A stretch of 64,000 bases of DNA from Acidobacteriota bacterium (GCA_003222675.1 QHWT01000057.1:1-64000), one strand, 5' to 3'; shown: positions 38,050-46,457, numbered from the stretch's first letter. The notes: generated by a model from the sequence alone, not told the origin. Program-made: numbers and translations.

Positions 38050-38251
38050 GAACGCTTATCGGATTGACCGCCGGCCGATTGTTCCCGTTTTGCACGGATT
38101 GGCTCTGAAAAGGATGACCTGCCTCGACTTCACTGACAGCGGGTACGCACGTGGCTTGACGAGGTCCGCCTCCGCGCCTTCGGCGCTACAGCTTTCGCAG
38201 TATCACTGGCTTGCCGAGCCGAAGCTCGGGGCGCCAGCGCCGAGCGAAGGC

Positions 38252-38338
38252 TGGTGCGAAAGGGGGGAGTCGAACCCCCATAGCCTTTCGGCTACCGGAT
38301 CCTAAGTCCGGCGCGTCTGCCAGTTCCGCCACTTTCGC
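38252..38338 (-). tRNA. tRNA-Leu, anticodon TAG
   Basis: An 87-nt class II tRNA. Acceptor arms GCGAAAG / CTTTCGC pair perfectly, with discriminator A and an encoded CCA. The anticodon stem is CCGGA / TCCGG with loop CTTAGGA (anticodon TAG, reading CUA and by wobble other CUN codons). The long variable arm TAGCCGAAAGGCTAT and T-arm GGGGGTTCGACTCCCCC are clear. Confidence 0.97.
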
Positions 38339-38478
38339 CCGTCGACGTCGGCTCGACCCTGCGCCCTGCCGCGAAGGGCGGCGAACCAGCAACAGTCTAG
38401 CGTAACACGTCTTCGCACGAGGTCCGAGGGTGCAGATCGCCTCAGGCAAAATGGATGAAACAACCGGGCTGGTGTAAC

Positions 38479-38513
38479 GTGGCACGACAGCGCAGCCGTT
38501 TCCGTCGTGCCAC
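38479..38513. repeat. 10-bp perfect inverted repeat
   Basis: GTGGCACGAC (38479-38488) and GTCGTGCCAC (38504-38513) with a 15-nt loop. It lies in the 286-bp spacer between the divergent tRNA-Leu and the secreted Thr/Gly-rich protein gene, about 110 bp before the latter's start. It may be an operator or an mRNA hairpin. I see nothing else convincing in that spacer. Confidence 0.5.
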
Positions 38514-38624
38514 TTCACCTTAATAATCGGGGTGATCTCGCCGACTCAGTGGCGCAGTTAATGCACTCAGCCACCCGCACACTTCTTGGGCTCCGGAGGC
38601 CCCCAACGCGAGGAGGATGTTTTC

Positions 38625-39257
38625 ATGAAGAGGACGATACTTGCGACGTGTCTGGCGGGCGCATGCGCGATCGTGCTGTCGGCACAGACTCCTACACAGC
38701 AGCCCCCAACGAGCACTGCCGGCACGACCGGAGCGACGACCAGCCAGGACACGAGCCAAGGCAGCCAGCGCGGCCGTGGCGGTCCAATGACGATCACGGG
38801 CTGTCTGAAAGCCGGTGATACTGCTGGCACCTACATGCTGACCAACGTGCAGGGTATGGGACGTCGTCCCGGCGGCGCCGCCGGCGGGGCGGGCGATACA
38901 ACGGGCGCTGCCGGCACGACGGCCGGCGCGACGACGACATCTCCGCAAGGCGGCCAGGGACGCGGGATGAACCAGGTGATGTTGACAGCCGCGAGCGATG
39001 TCGATCTCAAGCCACACGTCGGGCATCAGATCGAAGTGACGGGCACGCCGGCGCGCGCCGGCCAGGGCGCGGGCACGACAGCCGGCGCGGGTACGACAAC
39101 GGGCGCCGGCACGACGACGGGCGCAGGCACGGCGGGCACCGCGACCGGAGAAACGGCGGCTGGTGGCGCGACGACGGCGACGACTGGCAGGGGCACTCCG
39201 CGCAACCTGACGGTCACGTCGATTCGCATGATCTCCGATACGTGCTCGCAGCAGTAA
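38625..39257 (+). CDS. Secreted Thr/Gly-rich low-complexity protein
   Basis: A 210-residue exported protein with a strong ribosome-binding site (GAGGAGGA at 38610) and signal peptide (MKRTILATCLAGACAIVLSA). Low-complexity Thr/Gly/Ala segments separate three conserved-looking beta strands: MTITGCLKAGDTAGTYMLTN, DVDLKPHVGHQIEVTGTP and NLTVTSIRMISDTC. These look like a small OB-like or DUF5818-like domain split by repeats; that family name is from memory and uncertain. The segment at 39072-39140 is a run of GAGTTT/GAGTAG-type codon repeats likely to vary in length. A terminator follows directly. Confidence 0.8.
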   Translation: MKRTILATCLAGACAIVLSAQTPTQQPPTSTAGTTGATTSQDTSQGSQRGRGGPMTITGCLKAGDTAGTYMLTNVQGMGRRPGGAAGGAGDTTGAAGTTAGATTTSPQGGQGRGMNQVMLTAASDVDLKPHVGHQIEVTGTPARAGQGAGTTAGAGTTTGAGTTTGAGTAGTATGETAAGGATTATTGRGTPRNLTVTSIRMISDTCSQQ

Positions 39258-39321
39258 CGGTCGTGAGTCGCTAGTCCGGAATCCGCGTTCCGGAGTCGGG
39301 AGTCGGTCAGACTCGAATGAA

Positions 39322-39354
39322 GCCAGCCCGGTAAGCCAACGGGCTGGCATTTTT
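39322..39354 (+). terminator. Rho-independent terminator before ku
   Basis: Perfect 9-bp stem GCCAGCCCG (39322-39330) / CGGGCTGGC (39340-39348) with a 9-nt loop, followed by ATTTTT. It ends the secreted-protein gene. Its position argues against the upstream in-frame ATG at 39353 as the ku start. Confidence 0.88.
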
Positions 39355-39370
39355 GTGTGAGGGCACCGAC

Positions 39371-40231
39371 ATGGCGCGATCGATATGGAAGGGCGCGATT
39401 GCCTTCGGCCTTGTCAACATTCCTATTGAGCTGTACAGCGCCGTGCGCGATCACCGGCCGAAGTTCCGGCTGCTGCACGCGAAGGATGAAGCGCCCGTGA
39501 AATACGAACGCGTGTGCCAGACCGAAGGGAAGCCGGTCGCGTGGGAAGATCTCGTCAAAGGCTTCGAATACTCGAAAGGGCAGTTCGTCGTTATCACCAA
39601 GGATGATTTCAAGACCGCCGCGCTCGAGAAGACAAAGACGATCGATATTCTCGATTTCGTGGATCCGGAGGAGATCGACGAGCGCTACTTCGAAACGCCG
39701 TACTACCTGCAGCCGGGAAAAGGATCCGAGCGCGCGTACGCGCTGCTGCGCGAGGCGATTCGCGAGTCCGGCAAGATCGGAATCGCCAAGATCATCCTGC
39801 GCGATGCCCAGCACCTCGCGGCCGTCGAGGCGATCCGCGACGCGCTGGTGTTGACGATGATGCGCTTTGCGGATGAATTGGCGGACTTGAAGGATTTCAC
39901 TTTTCCGCACAAGGCGGAGATCCGGCCTGCGGAGCTGAAGATGGCGCAGCAGTTGATCGACAACCTCACGGCGAAATGGGATCCCGCGAAGTACACCGAC
40001 GAATACAAAGAGAATCTGATGCGGGTCATCAACGCCAAGTTGAAGGGCAAGCGCCCGAAGCTGGAAGAGATGGCGTCGACGCCACAGGGAGCCGAAGTCG
40101 TTGATTTGATGGCGCGTTTGCGGGCTTCGCTCGAGGGAAAGACAAAGGCGGGCGCGGGACGTGAAACCGCCCGCAAAGGGGCGGCGTCCAAAGGAAGGAA
40201 AACCGGCCGTACGGGCCGCCACGTGGCGTAA
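39371..40231 (+). CDS. ku: Ku protein, non-homologous end joining
   Basis: A 286-residue bacterial Ku homodimer subunit that encircles broken DNA ends. The family opening MARSIWKGAIAFGLVNIPIELYSA is present, then the Ku core (ERVCQTEGKPVAWEDLVKGFEY) and a C-terminal Lys/Arg-rich tail (GRETARKGAASKGRKTGRTG) like those that modulate DNA binding and threading. Length matches the family (about 270-290). No LigD ligase/polymerase is in the window, although Ku and LigD genes are often adjacent. The start MARSIWKG at 39371 lies 17 bp after a terminator, so it needs its own promoter. Confidence 0.95.
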   Translation: MARSIWKGAIAFGLVNIPIELYSAVRDHRPKFRLLHAKDEAPVKYERVCQTEGKPVAWEDLVKGFEYSKGQFVVITKDDFKTAALEKTKTIDILDFVDPEEIDERYFETPYYLQPGKGSERAYALLREAIRESGKIGIAKIILRDAQHLAAVEAIRDALVLTMMRFADELADLKDFTFPHKAEIRPAELKMAQQLIDNLTAKWDPAKYTDEYKENLMRVINAKLKGKRPKLEEMASTPQGAEVVDLMARLRASLEGKTKAGAGRETARKGAASKGRKTGRTGRHVA

Positions 40232-40237
40232 GATTCC

Positions 40238-40290
40238 GGGCTTCAGGCTTTGGGCTTCAGGCTTTCGACCCCGGACCTCGGACCTCGGAC
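40238..40290. repeat. Two heptamer arrays between ku and egtB
   Basis: Four words alternating GGGCTTC and AGGCTTT (40238-40265), then CGGACCT twice with a third diverged copy (40272-40290), ending six bases before the egtB ATG. The CGGACCT word recurs inside egtB (40813-40845) and after egtD (42807-42837). Confidence 0.8.
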
Positions 40291-40296
40291 GCCGTC

Positions 40297-41646
40297 ATGA
40301 CTACCACCGTTGCCATCGACCGCCAGGCCGCCATCGATTGGTATCGCCGCAATCGGGTGCGCTCGGAGCGGATCTTCGATCTGATCGATCCGTCGGCGTA
40401 CTACACGCGGCCGATCTCGCTCCGCAATCCAATCGTGTTCTACGAAGGGCATCTCCCCGCCTTCAGCGTCATCGCGTTTTTGCGGCGGGGCCTCGGTCGG
40501 CCCCCGATCGATCAGCGGCTCGAGGAGCTCTTCGCGCGTGGGATCGACCCGGACAGCGAGGCCACGGCCCTGCCGCGCAGTGGCGCGGCGACGGCATGGC
40601 CGTCACGCGACGAGGTGCGGGCGTTCGCGCGCGCGTGCGACGAGGCTGTCCTGGAGGCGATCAACGAAGAGGTGCTGCCGCTCGAGGGCCTCTATACCGC
40701 ACTTGAACACGAAGCGATGCACCAGGAGACGCTGCTCTACATGTGGCATCGGCTGCCGTATGCGCAAAAGCGCGAGCCGAGGTTCGATCTTCGAGGTTCG
40801 AGGTCCGGACATCGGTCCTCGGACCTCGGTCCTCGGACCTCGGACACGGTTCGCATACCGGCAGGCGAAGCGATTCTCGGAGCGAACCGGACCACTACAG
40901 TCTTCGGCTGGGACAATGAGTTCGATGCGCATCACGTGCACGTCGACGCGTTTGAGATCGATGTGCTTCCGGTCACGAATGCTGACTATCTGGAGTTCGT
41001 CAACGCGGGCGGCTATCGCGCGCGTGAGTTGTGGTCGGACGAAGGCTGGGCGATGCTCCAGCACGATGCCATCGAGTACCCGATCTTCTGGATCCGCGAA
41101 GGAGTCGAAGGTCGCGAGGGAATCGAAGGAGCCAGAGGAGTCGAAGCATCATGGCGCTGGCGCGGGATGTTCGAAGAAATCCCGCTGCCTGCTGACTGGC
41201 CTGTCTACGTGAGCCAGTCCGAAGCCAGCGCGTACGCGCGGTGGAAGGGACGCCGCCTGATGACGGAACCGGAGTTTCACCGCGCGGCGTACGGCACGCC
41301 GTCAGGAGACGAGCGCGATGCATCCGACCCTCCGCAGGGACATTTTGATTTCGCCGGGTTCGATCCCGTTCCCGTCGGCGCGTTGCCAGCGGGCGCGAGC
41401 GCGTGGGGCGTGCGCGATTTGATCGGGAACGGGTGGGAATGGACGTCGACGATCTTCGCTCCGTTTCCGGGCTTCACACCAATGGCTTCCTATCCCGAGT
41501 ACTCCGCCGATTTCTTTGACGGCCAGCACTACGTCATGAAGGGCGCGTCTCCCGCGACCGCGAGAGAGCTCGTGCGTCCGAGCTTCCGCAACTGGTTCCG
41601 CGGCAACTATCCGTACGTGTACGCGAAATTCCGAACTGTCCTTTAA
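40297..41646 (+). CDS. egtB: EgtB-like sulfoxide synthase (ergothioneine biosynthesis) with two repeat insertions
   Basis: A 449-residue non-heme iron enzyme that joins a thiol (gamma-glutamylcysteine or cysteine) to hercynine. The N-terminal DinB-like domain supplies the iron triad H52 (GHLPAF), H138 and H142 (EHEAMHQE), matching the known EgtB spacing. The C-terminal FGE-sulfatase-like domain (about 186-449) has TNADYLEFV, ASAYARWKGRRLMTEPEF and GNGWEWTS. The interdomain linker (about 162-184; GHRSSDLGPRTSD) and a loop (about 268-285; EGVEGREGIEGARGVE) are encoded by tandem repeats. It is followed by egtD, giving a minimal two-gene pathway. Confidence 0.92.
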   Translation: MTTTVAIDRQAAIDWYRRNRVRSERIFDLIDPSAYYTRPISLRNPIVFYEGHLPAFSVIAFLRRGLGRPPIDQRLEELFARGIDPDSEATALPRSGAATAWPSRDEVRAFARACDEAVLEAINEEVLPLEGLYTALEHEAMHQETLLYMWHRLPYAQKREPRFDLRGSRSGHRSSDLGPRTSDTVRIPAGEAILGANRTTTVFGWDNEFDAHHVHVDAFEIDVLPVTNADYLEFVNAGGYRARELWSDEGWAMLQHDAIEYPIFWIREGVEGREGIEGARGVEASWRWRGMFEEIPLPADWPVYVSQSEASAYARWKGRRLMTEPEFHRAAYGTPSGDERDASDPPQGHFDFAGFDPVPVGALPAGASAWGVRDLIGNGWEWTSTIFAPFPGFTPMASYPEYSADFFDGQHYVMKGASPATARELVRPSFRNWFRGNYPYVYAKFRTVL

Positions 41647-41742
41647 ATCGAAGGAGTCGAAGGACTGTCGAACTATCGAAGGATCTCTCGATAATTTTTG
41701 TTTTTGTCGATTCCTTCGATCGTGCGTCGATTCCTTCGGTTG
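41645..41742. repeat. TCGAAGGA-type inverted arrays between egtB and egtD
   Basis: ATCGAAGGAGTCGAAGGAC-type words (41645-41686) are followed by the inverse TCGATTCCTTCG twice (41708-41740). The two blocks are complementary and could form a hairpin between the genes. The same TCGAAGGA words occur inside egtB at 41098-41150. Confidence 0.7.
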
Positions 41743-41749
41743 AAAACAC

Positions 41750-42724
41750 ATGCTGCAGACCGATCGCCTCGTAACCGACTTCGCCGCGGACGTGCGGCGG
41801 GACCTTGCGCTCGCGCCGAAGCAACTCCAGTCGAAATACCTGTACGATGCGCTCGGGTCCAGCCTGTTCGAAGCGATCTGCCGTCTGCCTTGGTACCGGA
41901 TTACGCGCGCCGAGCGGCGGCTGCTCGAGCAGCGCGCGCCGGACGTCATTGCGCGGCTCACGCGCGTATCGGCCGACGCGGTGCCGCTCTTCGTGGAGCT
42001 CGGGTGCGGCAGCGGCGAGAAGCTCGTGATCCTCGCCGAGGCACTGCAGACCGCTGGCGGACACGGGCGCGTGCATCTCATCGACATCTCGTCGCAGGCG
42101 TTGGAGCAGTCCGAACGCACGCTCGGCCGCCTGCGCCATTTCTCCGTCGTCGGCCACCGCGAAACGTACGAGGTGGGGCTGCGCCACGCCGCGGAACATC
42201 GCGAAGACGGCAACCCGATGCTCGTCCTGCTGCTGGGATCGAACATCGGCAACTTTGATACGCCTGCGGCCGACGGGTTCCTGGGCGAGATTCGTCGCGC
42301 GCTCGCGCCGGAGGATTTCCTGCTGCTGGGGGCCGATCTGGTCAAGCCGGAGCGCGATTTGCTCATAGCGTACGACGATCCGCTCGGCGTCACCGCGGCG
42401 TTCAATCGCAACCTCCTCGTCCGCATCAATCGCGAGCTCGGGGGCTCGTTCGATATTGACGCGTTCGCGCATCGCGCCGTCTGGAATCCGGCCGCTCAGC
42501 GCATCGAGATGCACCTCGAGAGCCTTGCCGACCAGGCCGTCACGATCGCGTCCGCCGGCATCACCGTGCGCTTCGCCCGCGGCGAGCGCATTTGGACCGA
42601 GAGCTCGTACAAATACGACGAGTCACAAATCGAGCAGATGGGCATCCGTGCCGGCTTTGCGGTCGCCGAACAGTGGATCGACGACGACGCGCGCTTCGCA
42701 TTGACGTTGTTCAGCGCGATCTAG
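41750..42724 (+). CDS. egtD: EgtD-like histidine N-alpha-methyltransferase
   Basis: A 324-residue SAM-dependent methyltransferase converting histidine to hercynine. The family start SKYLYDALGSSLFEAICRLPWYRITRAE is followed by SAM motif I ELGCGSGEK, LIDISSQALEQS, LLLGSNIGNF and the C-terminal substrate region FNRNLLVRINRELGGSFDIDAF. Length matches EgtD (about 320). It supplies the substrate for the upstream EgtB. No EgtA, EgtC or EgtE is present, as in cyanobacterial-type pathways where EgtB and EgtD suffice with a generic lyase; that comparison is from family knowledge. Confidence 0.95.
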   Translation: MLQTDRLVTDFAADVRRDLALAPKQLQSKYLYDALGSSLFEAICRLPWYRITRAERRLLEQRAPDVIARLTRVSADAVPLFVELGCGSGEKLVILAEALQTAGGHGRVHLIDISSQALEQSERTLGRLRHFSVVGHRETYEVGLRHAAEHREDGNPMLVLLLGSNIGNFDTPAADGFLGEIRRALAPEDFLLLGADLVKPERDLLIAYDDPLGVTAAFNRNLLVRINRELGGSFDIDAFAHRAVWNPAAQRIEMHLESLADQAVTIASAGITVRFARGERIWTESSYKYDESQIEQMGIRAGFAVAEQWIDDDARFALTLFSAI

Positions 42725-42733
42725 TCGAGGATC

Positions 42734-42837
42734 GAGGCCCGAGGCCGAGGCCCGAGGCCCGAGGTGCGGAATCCGTGGCTCTACTTCCGCTGCGCACATC
42801 GCATTTCGGACCTCGGACCTCGGACCTCGGACCTCGG
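42734..42837. repeat. Heptamer arrays after egtD (CGAGGCC and CGGACCT)
   Basis: CGAGGCC words (42734-42767, one unit being 6 bp) and, 40 bp on, four CGGACCT words (42807-42834). The words overlap those inside and before egtB. Confidence 0.8.
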
Positions 42838-42876
42838 CGCCTGCAGCGAAGACCCCAATCACCCGATATCCCGTGC

Positions 42877-43356
42877 GTGAGCACCGTGCGCCGACGCGCC
42901 GTCACCGCCAACAACTGGGGTAAGCCCGATCGCAATGAATCCGGAGAGCCAATCTGCCGCTGGTGCCGCACGGCCGTCCGCGCGCCGCGGCGGACGTTCT
43001 GCAGCGACGCCTGCGTGCACGAGTGGAAGGTGCGCAGCAGTCCCGGTTACGTCAGGGACAGGGTCTGGAAGCGCGACGCAGGCGCGTGCCGTCTGTGCGG
43101 ATTCAACGTGGGGAAAGCGGAGCGCCTCTGGCGGCGTCAGAAGCCGCGCGGGTTCGATCGCGTGGCGCGACGAAGATGGCGCGCCGCCCGTCCCCGGTGG
43201 GAAGCAGATCACATCGTCCCCGTCGCCGATGGTGGAGGAGAATGCGGGCTCGAGAACTATCGCTTACTGTGCAGGGACTGTCATCGCGCCGTGACTTCAC
43301 AGTGGCGCAAGACGCGAGTCACCAGTTGCCAGTTAGCAGTTACCGGTCGCCAGTAG
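42877..43356 (+). CDS. HNH endonuclease-like zinc protein
   Basis: About 159 residues from a GTG at 42877 (GTG at 42886 also possible; no ATG gives a sensible start). An N-terminal zinc-binding pair (ICRWCRTAV, FCSDACVHEWK) precedes the HNH module: CRLCGF, ADHIVPVADGGG and NYRLLCRDCHRAVTSQ. The DH...N...H order fits the family, with four cysteines for a structural zinc. Such proteins cut DNA, but this one has no neighbouring methylase or transposase. The last 12 residues or so (TSCQLAVTGRQ) are encoded by the heptamer array that begins at 43321, so the C-terminus was probably extended by the repeat. Confidence 0.8.
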   Translation: MSTVRRRAVTANNWGKPDRNESGEPICRWCRTAVRAPRRTFCSDACVHEWKVRSSPGYVRDRVWKRDAGACRLCGFNVGKAERLWRRQKPRGFDRVARRRWRAARPRWEADHIVPVADGGGECGLENYRLLCRDCHRAVTSQWRKTRVTSCQLAVTGRQ

Positions 43357-43474
43357 CCAGTCGCCAGTCGCCAGTCGCCAGTGTAGGCTGATTGGATCGC
43401 GGGCGGCGATAAACTGGAAACTGGCAACTAGAAACTGGCAACTGGTAACTGGCAACTGGTAACTGGTAACTGGT
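43321..43474. repeat. Opposed heptamer arrays between convergent genes
   Basis: CCAGTTG/CGCCAGT words (43321-43382) and then the complementary AACTGGC/AACTGGT words (43411-43474), nine or so in a row. The first block is partly inside the HNH gene and the second ends eight bases before the stop of the minus-strand gene. The blocks can pair as a long imperfect hairpin. Confidence 0.9.
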
Positions 43475-43482
43475 AGCTTTCT

Positions 43483-43698
43483 TTAAATATCTCGCGCGAA
43501 TGGTCCGTCCCATCCCTTCGATCGAAGCAGCTTTTCGAGTTCCACTGAACGCACGTTGAGAATCCTGGAATCCTCGAACAATTCCACACGTTCGCTGCCA
43601 TCAGGCATCGTCACGACGAGCGCAAACTGATCCCCTTCCAGCTGTTGCCGGATCTCGCAGCGCAGGTGCTCGCCCCGCCTCTCGTAGAACCAGATCAC
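43483..43698 (-). CDS. Small conserved-looking hypothetical protein
   Basis: A 71-residue acidic protein beginning MIWFYERRGEHLRCEIRQQL with alternating beta-strand pattern (FALVVTMPDGSERVELFEDS) and a helical end (SVELEKLLRSKGWDGP). There is no signal peptide or known motif. I do not recognise a named family. It is kept because the composition is protein-like, the frame is bounded sensibly, and no competing gene covers the region. Confidence 0.65.
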   Translation of the reverse strand: MIWFYERRGEHLRCEIRQQLEGDQFALVVTMPDGSERVELFEDSRILNVRSVELEKLLRSKGWDGPFARDI

Positions 43699-43931
43699 AC
43701 CATCGAAGGTCGCAAGACGAGCGCCGGCACCACAAAGACCGATTGCTCAGCTTTTGTGAGACACGAGGATCTGCTGTGCGCCGTTTCGGCACATGCCTCA
43801 CGGTTCCGTGACCGGCTGTGTGACGTAAGGCGTCGGGGCCCGCGCGAGGCGACGGAGTGACCGCGGCGTCCGAGCGCTGAAGAATGATGCAAACCCACTC
43901 CGAGCGACTCCCGTCTAAGCGTTGGAGTGCA
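43699..43931. other. Spacer with no recognised gene
   Basis: About 230 bp between the divergent small hypothetical gene and the DUF5916 gene. It should hold both promoters, but I cannot pick -35/-10 boxes with confidence. The 71-residue plus-strand frame here is a shadow of the minus-strand gene end. Confidence 0.5.
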
Positions 43932-46457
43932 ATGCTAAGAAAATCACTCGGCGTGATCGTATTCGTGGCTCTTCCTTCTTTATGTGCAGCTGATGGGCCC
44001 GCGCGGCTTGCGGCGACGGCGGTGCCGGAAGCCTCGGCGCTGAAACTCGACGGCGAATTCAACGAGAAGGTCTGGGAGCGCGCACCCGCGATCAGCGACT
44101 TCCGTCAGCGCGATCCGAAAGACGATGCCGCGCCGAGCTTTCCGACCGACGTGAGGGTTGCGTACGACGCGACGAACGTTTACGTCGCGGTCACCGCGCA
44201 CGATCCAGAGCCCGACAAGATCGTCGCGCTGCGCACGCGCCGCGACTCGTATTCGCCGTCGGACTGGATCAGCGTGATGATCGATTCGTTTCACGATCGC
44301 CGCACGGCGTTCGAATTCGCGGTGAACCCCGCGGGCGTGAAGCGCGACGCCTACTGGTTCAACGACAACAACCAGGACGACGGGTGGGATGCCGTGTGGG
44401 ACGTGGCGGTCTCGCGCGACAAGAGCGGCTGGCGCGCCGAGTTCCGGATTCCGTTTTCGCAGCTCCGCTTCCACAGCTCCAACGCCGCGACGTTCGGCTT
44501 CGCGGTGGCGCGACAGATCGGCCGCCTGAACGAAACCGACACGTGGCCGCTCATTTCGAAGAGCGCGAACGGATATGTCTCGTCGTTCGGCGACCTCACC
44601 GGCCTCAAGTTGGAGCACGGCCAGAAGCGTCTCGAGCTCGTGCCATACACCGTCGGCCAGCTGAAGACGCAACCGGTCGATCCGGGTAATCCGCTGGTGT
44701 CGAGGCGCGATCCCGACGCGTCGGTCGGCCTCGATCTGAAGTATGCGGTACGCCCGAGCATGACGCTGACCGCCACCGTCAATCCCGATTTCGGCCAGGT
44801 CGAGGCGGATCCCGCCGTCGTGAATCTCAGCGGCTTCGAGACGTTCTTCTCGGAAAGACGTCCGTTCTTCGTCGAGGGAAGCGGAATGTTCACCTTCGAT
44901 ATGGATTGCAACGACGGGTCGTGCAGCGGCCTGTTCTACTCGCGGCGCATCGGCCGCTCGCCACGTGGATCGCCGGCGGTGCCTGACGGCGCCTACACCG
45001 ACGTGCCGCAGCAGACGACGATTCTGGGCGCCGCGAAATTGACGGGGAAAATCGGTCGATTCTCCGTTGGCGCGCTCAATGCCGTCACCGCGGACGAGGA
45101 GGCGGCGATTGCCATCGGCAACCTGCGGCTGCACCAGTCGGTCGAGCCGCTGACCAACTATTCCGTCGTCCGTGCGCGCCGTGAGTTCGCCAACCAATCG
45201 ACCGTCGGCTTCATCGTGGCCAACACCGCGCGCAGCCTGGGCGTGGACACGTCATTCCTCCCGGACAAGGCGCTCGCGGGCGGCGTCGATTGGGACTGGC
45301 GCTTGAAGAAGCGCTACGCGCTGCAGGGCTATTGGGCCGGCAGCACGATTCACGGGACGGCACCGGCGATCGACGAACTGCAGACGAGCACGGTGCACGG
45401 CTTTCAGCGGCCGGATGCGGATCATCTGGATTACGACCCGTCGGCGACATCGCTCAACGGATACGGCGCCGCACTCGGCATCGCGAAAATCGGCGGTTCG
45501 AAGGTGCGCTTCAATTCGAATGTCGCGGTGAAGAGCCCCGGCCTCGATCTCAACGACCTCGGGTTCATGCGCCGCGCCGACGTGCGCTCGATGAGCAACT
45601 GGATCCAGTTCCGCAGGGACACACCGTCGAAGCACCTGCGGAATTTCCGGTGGAACCTGAATCAGTGGGCAAGCTGGAACTACGGCGGCGACCGCATGGA
45701 GCTTGGCGGCAATGTCAACGCGCATTGGCAATTTACCAACAACTGGCGCACGGGCACGGGTCTGACCGTGCTCGCACAGCCGTTCGACGACCGCGCGACC
45801 CGCGGCGGGCCCGGTGCGTACGGCAACGCGAAGGTCACCTACTGGCAGTATGTTGAAGGGGACGATCGGAAGCCGCTCAGCGTCGGGAACTTCTTCAACG
45901 TCGGCACGGATCACAAAGGGACGCGGTGGCTCGGGACGGAGCCGTTCGTCACATATCGTCCCGCCTCCTTCCTGTCGGTCAGCGGCGGCTTCCGGTACTT
46001 TCATAATGTGGACGGTGCGCAGTGGATCGAGAACACGGAAGACGGCCACAACGTATTCGGCCACCTCGATCAGACGACCATCGCGCTCACATTCCGGACG
46101 AACTACACGATCACCCCGCGGCTCACGATTCAGATCTATGCGGAACCGTTCGTCTCGGCGGGCGACTACAGCGGCTTCACGGCACTGGTAAACGGCCGCG
46201 CGCGGCGCTACGAGGATCGGTATGCGCCGTTTGCCTACGGCGCGAATCCCGATTTCAATTTCCGATCGTTTCGCACGACGAATGTCTTGCGATGGGAATA
46301 CAAGCCAGGTTCCGCGCTGTTTGTCGTGTGGCAGCAGGGACGTGAGGATACGCTGGACACGGGGCAGTTCAAATTTGGCCGCGACTTCGCCGGCATCTTC
46401 GGCGCGCCGTCGCGCAATGTGTTCCTGGTGAAAATGAGCTACTGGCTCAATTACTAA
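43932..46457 (+). CDS. DUF5916 outer-membrane protein with CBM9-like domain
   Basis: An 841-residue exported protein. A signal peptide (MLRKSLGVIVFVALPSLCAA) is followed by a carbohydrate-binding family 9-like sandwich (about 25-215; LKLDGEFNEKVWERAPAISD, DVRVAYDATNVYVAVTAHD, WRAEFRIPFSQLRF). A long beta-rich region follows with the family motif NPDFGQVEADPAVVNLSGFE then TFFSERRPFFVEGSGMF, and a barrel-like end. DUF5916 proteins are common in Bacteroidota and Acidobacteriota and lack an assigned function. The start at 43932 is chosen because the signal peptide begins there; an ATG at 43884 would add 16 polar residues. Confidence 0.9.
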   Translation: MLRKSLGVIVFVALPSLCAADGPARLAATAVPEASALKLDGEFNEKVWERAPAISDFRQRDPKDDAAPSFPTDVRVAYDATNVYVAVTAHDPEPDKIVALRTRRDSYSPSDWISVMIDSFHDRRTAFEFAVNPAGVKRDAYWFNDNNQDDGWDAVWDVAVSRDKSGWRAEFRIPFSQLRFHSSNAATFGFAVARQIGRLNETDTWPLISKSANGYVSSFGDLTGLKLEHGQKRLELVPYTVGQLKTQPVDPGNPLVSRRDPDASVGLDLKYAVRPSMTLTATVNPDFGQVEADPAVVNLSGFETFFSERRPFFVEGSGMFTFDMDCNDGSCSGLFYSRRIGRSPRGSPAVPDGAYTDVPQQTTILGAAKLTGKIGRFSVGALNAVTADEEAAIAIGNLRLHQSVEPLTNYSVVRARREFANQSTVGFIVANTARSLGVDTSFLPDKALAGGVDWDWRLKKRYALQGYWAGSTIHGTAPAIDELQTSTVHGFQRPDADHLDYDPSATSLNGYGAALGIAKIGGSKVRFNSNVAVKSPGLDLNDLGFMRRADVRSMSNWIQFRRDTPSKHLRNFRWNLNQWASWNYGGDRMELGGNVNAHWQFTNNWRTGTGLTVLAQPFDDRATRGGPGAYGNAKVTYWQYVEGDDRKPLSVGNFFNVGTDHKGTRWLGTEPFVTYRPASFLSVSGGFRYFHNVDGAQWIENTEDGHNVFGHLDQTTIALTFRTNYTITPRLTIQIYAEPFVSAGDYSGFTALVNGRARRYEDRYAPFAYGANPDFNFRSFRTTNVLRWEYKPGSALFVVWQQGREDTLDTGQFKFGRDFAGIFGAPSRNVFLVKMSYWLNY

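Noticed and set aside
38050-38251. Possible small RNA or gene between tig and tRNA-Leu
   Set aside because: The region has several GC-rich inverted words (GCGCCTTCGGCGC, GGCGCCAGCGCC) but no promoter-terminator pair or coding frame that I can support.
42592-42876. N-terminal part of the HNH frame before the GTG at 42877
   Set aside because: It overlaps egtD and the CGAGGCC/CGGACCT arrays in another frame and reads as repeat-derived sequence.
43321-43474. Possible CRISPR array
   Set aside because: Units are contiguous 7-bp words with no unique spacers, and no cas genes are present.
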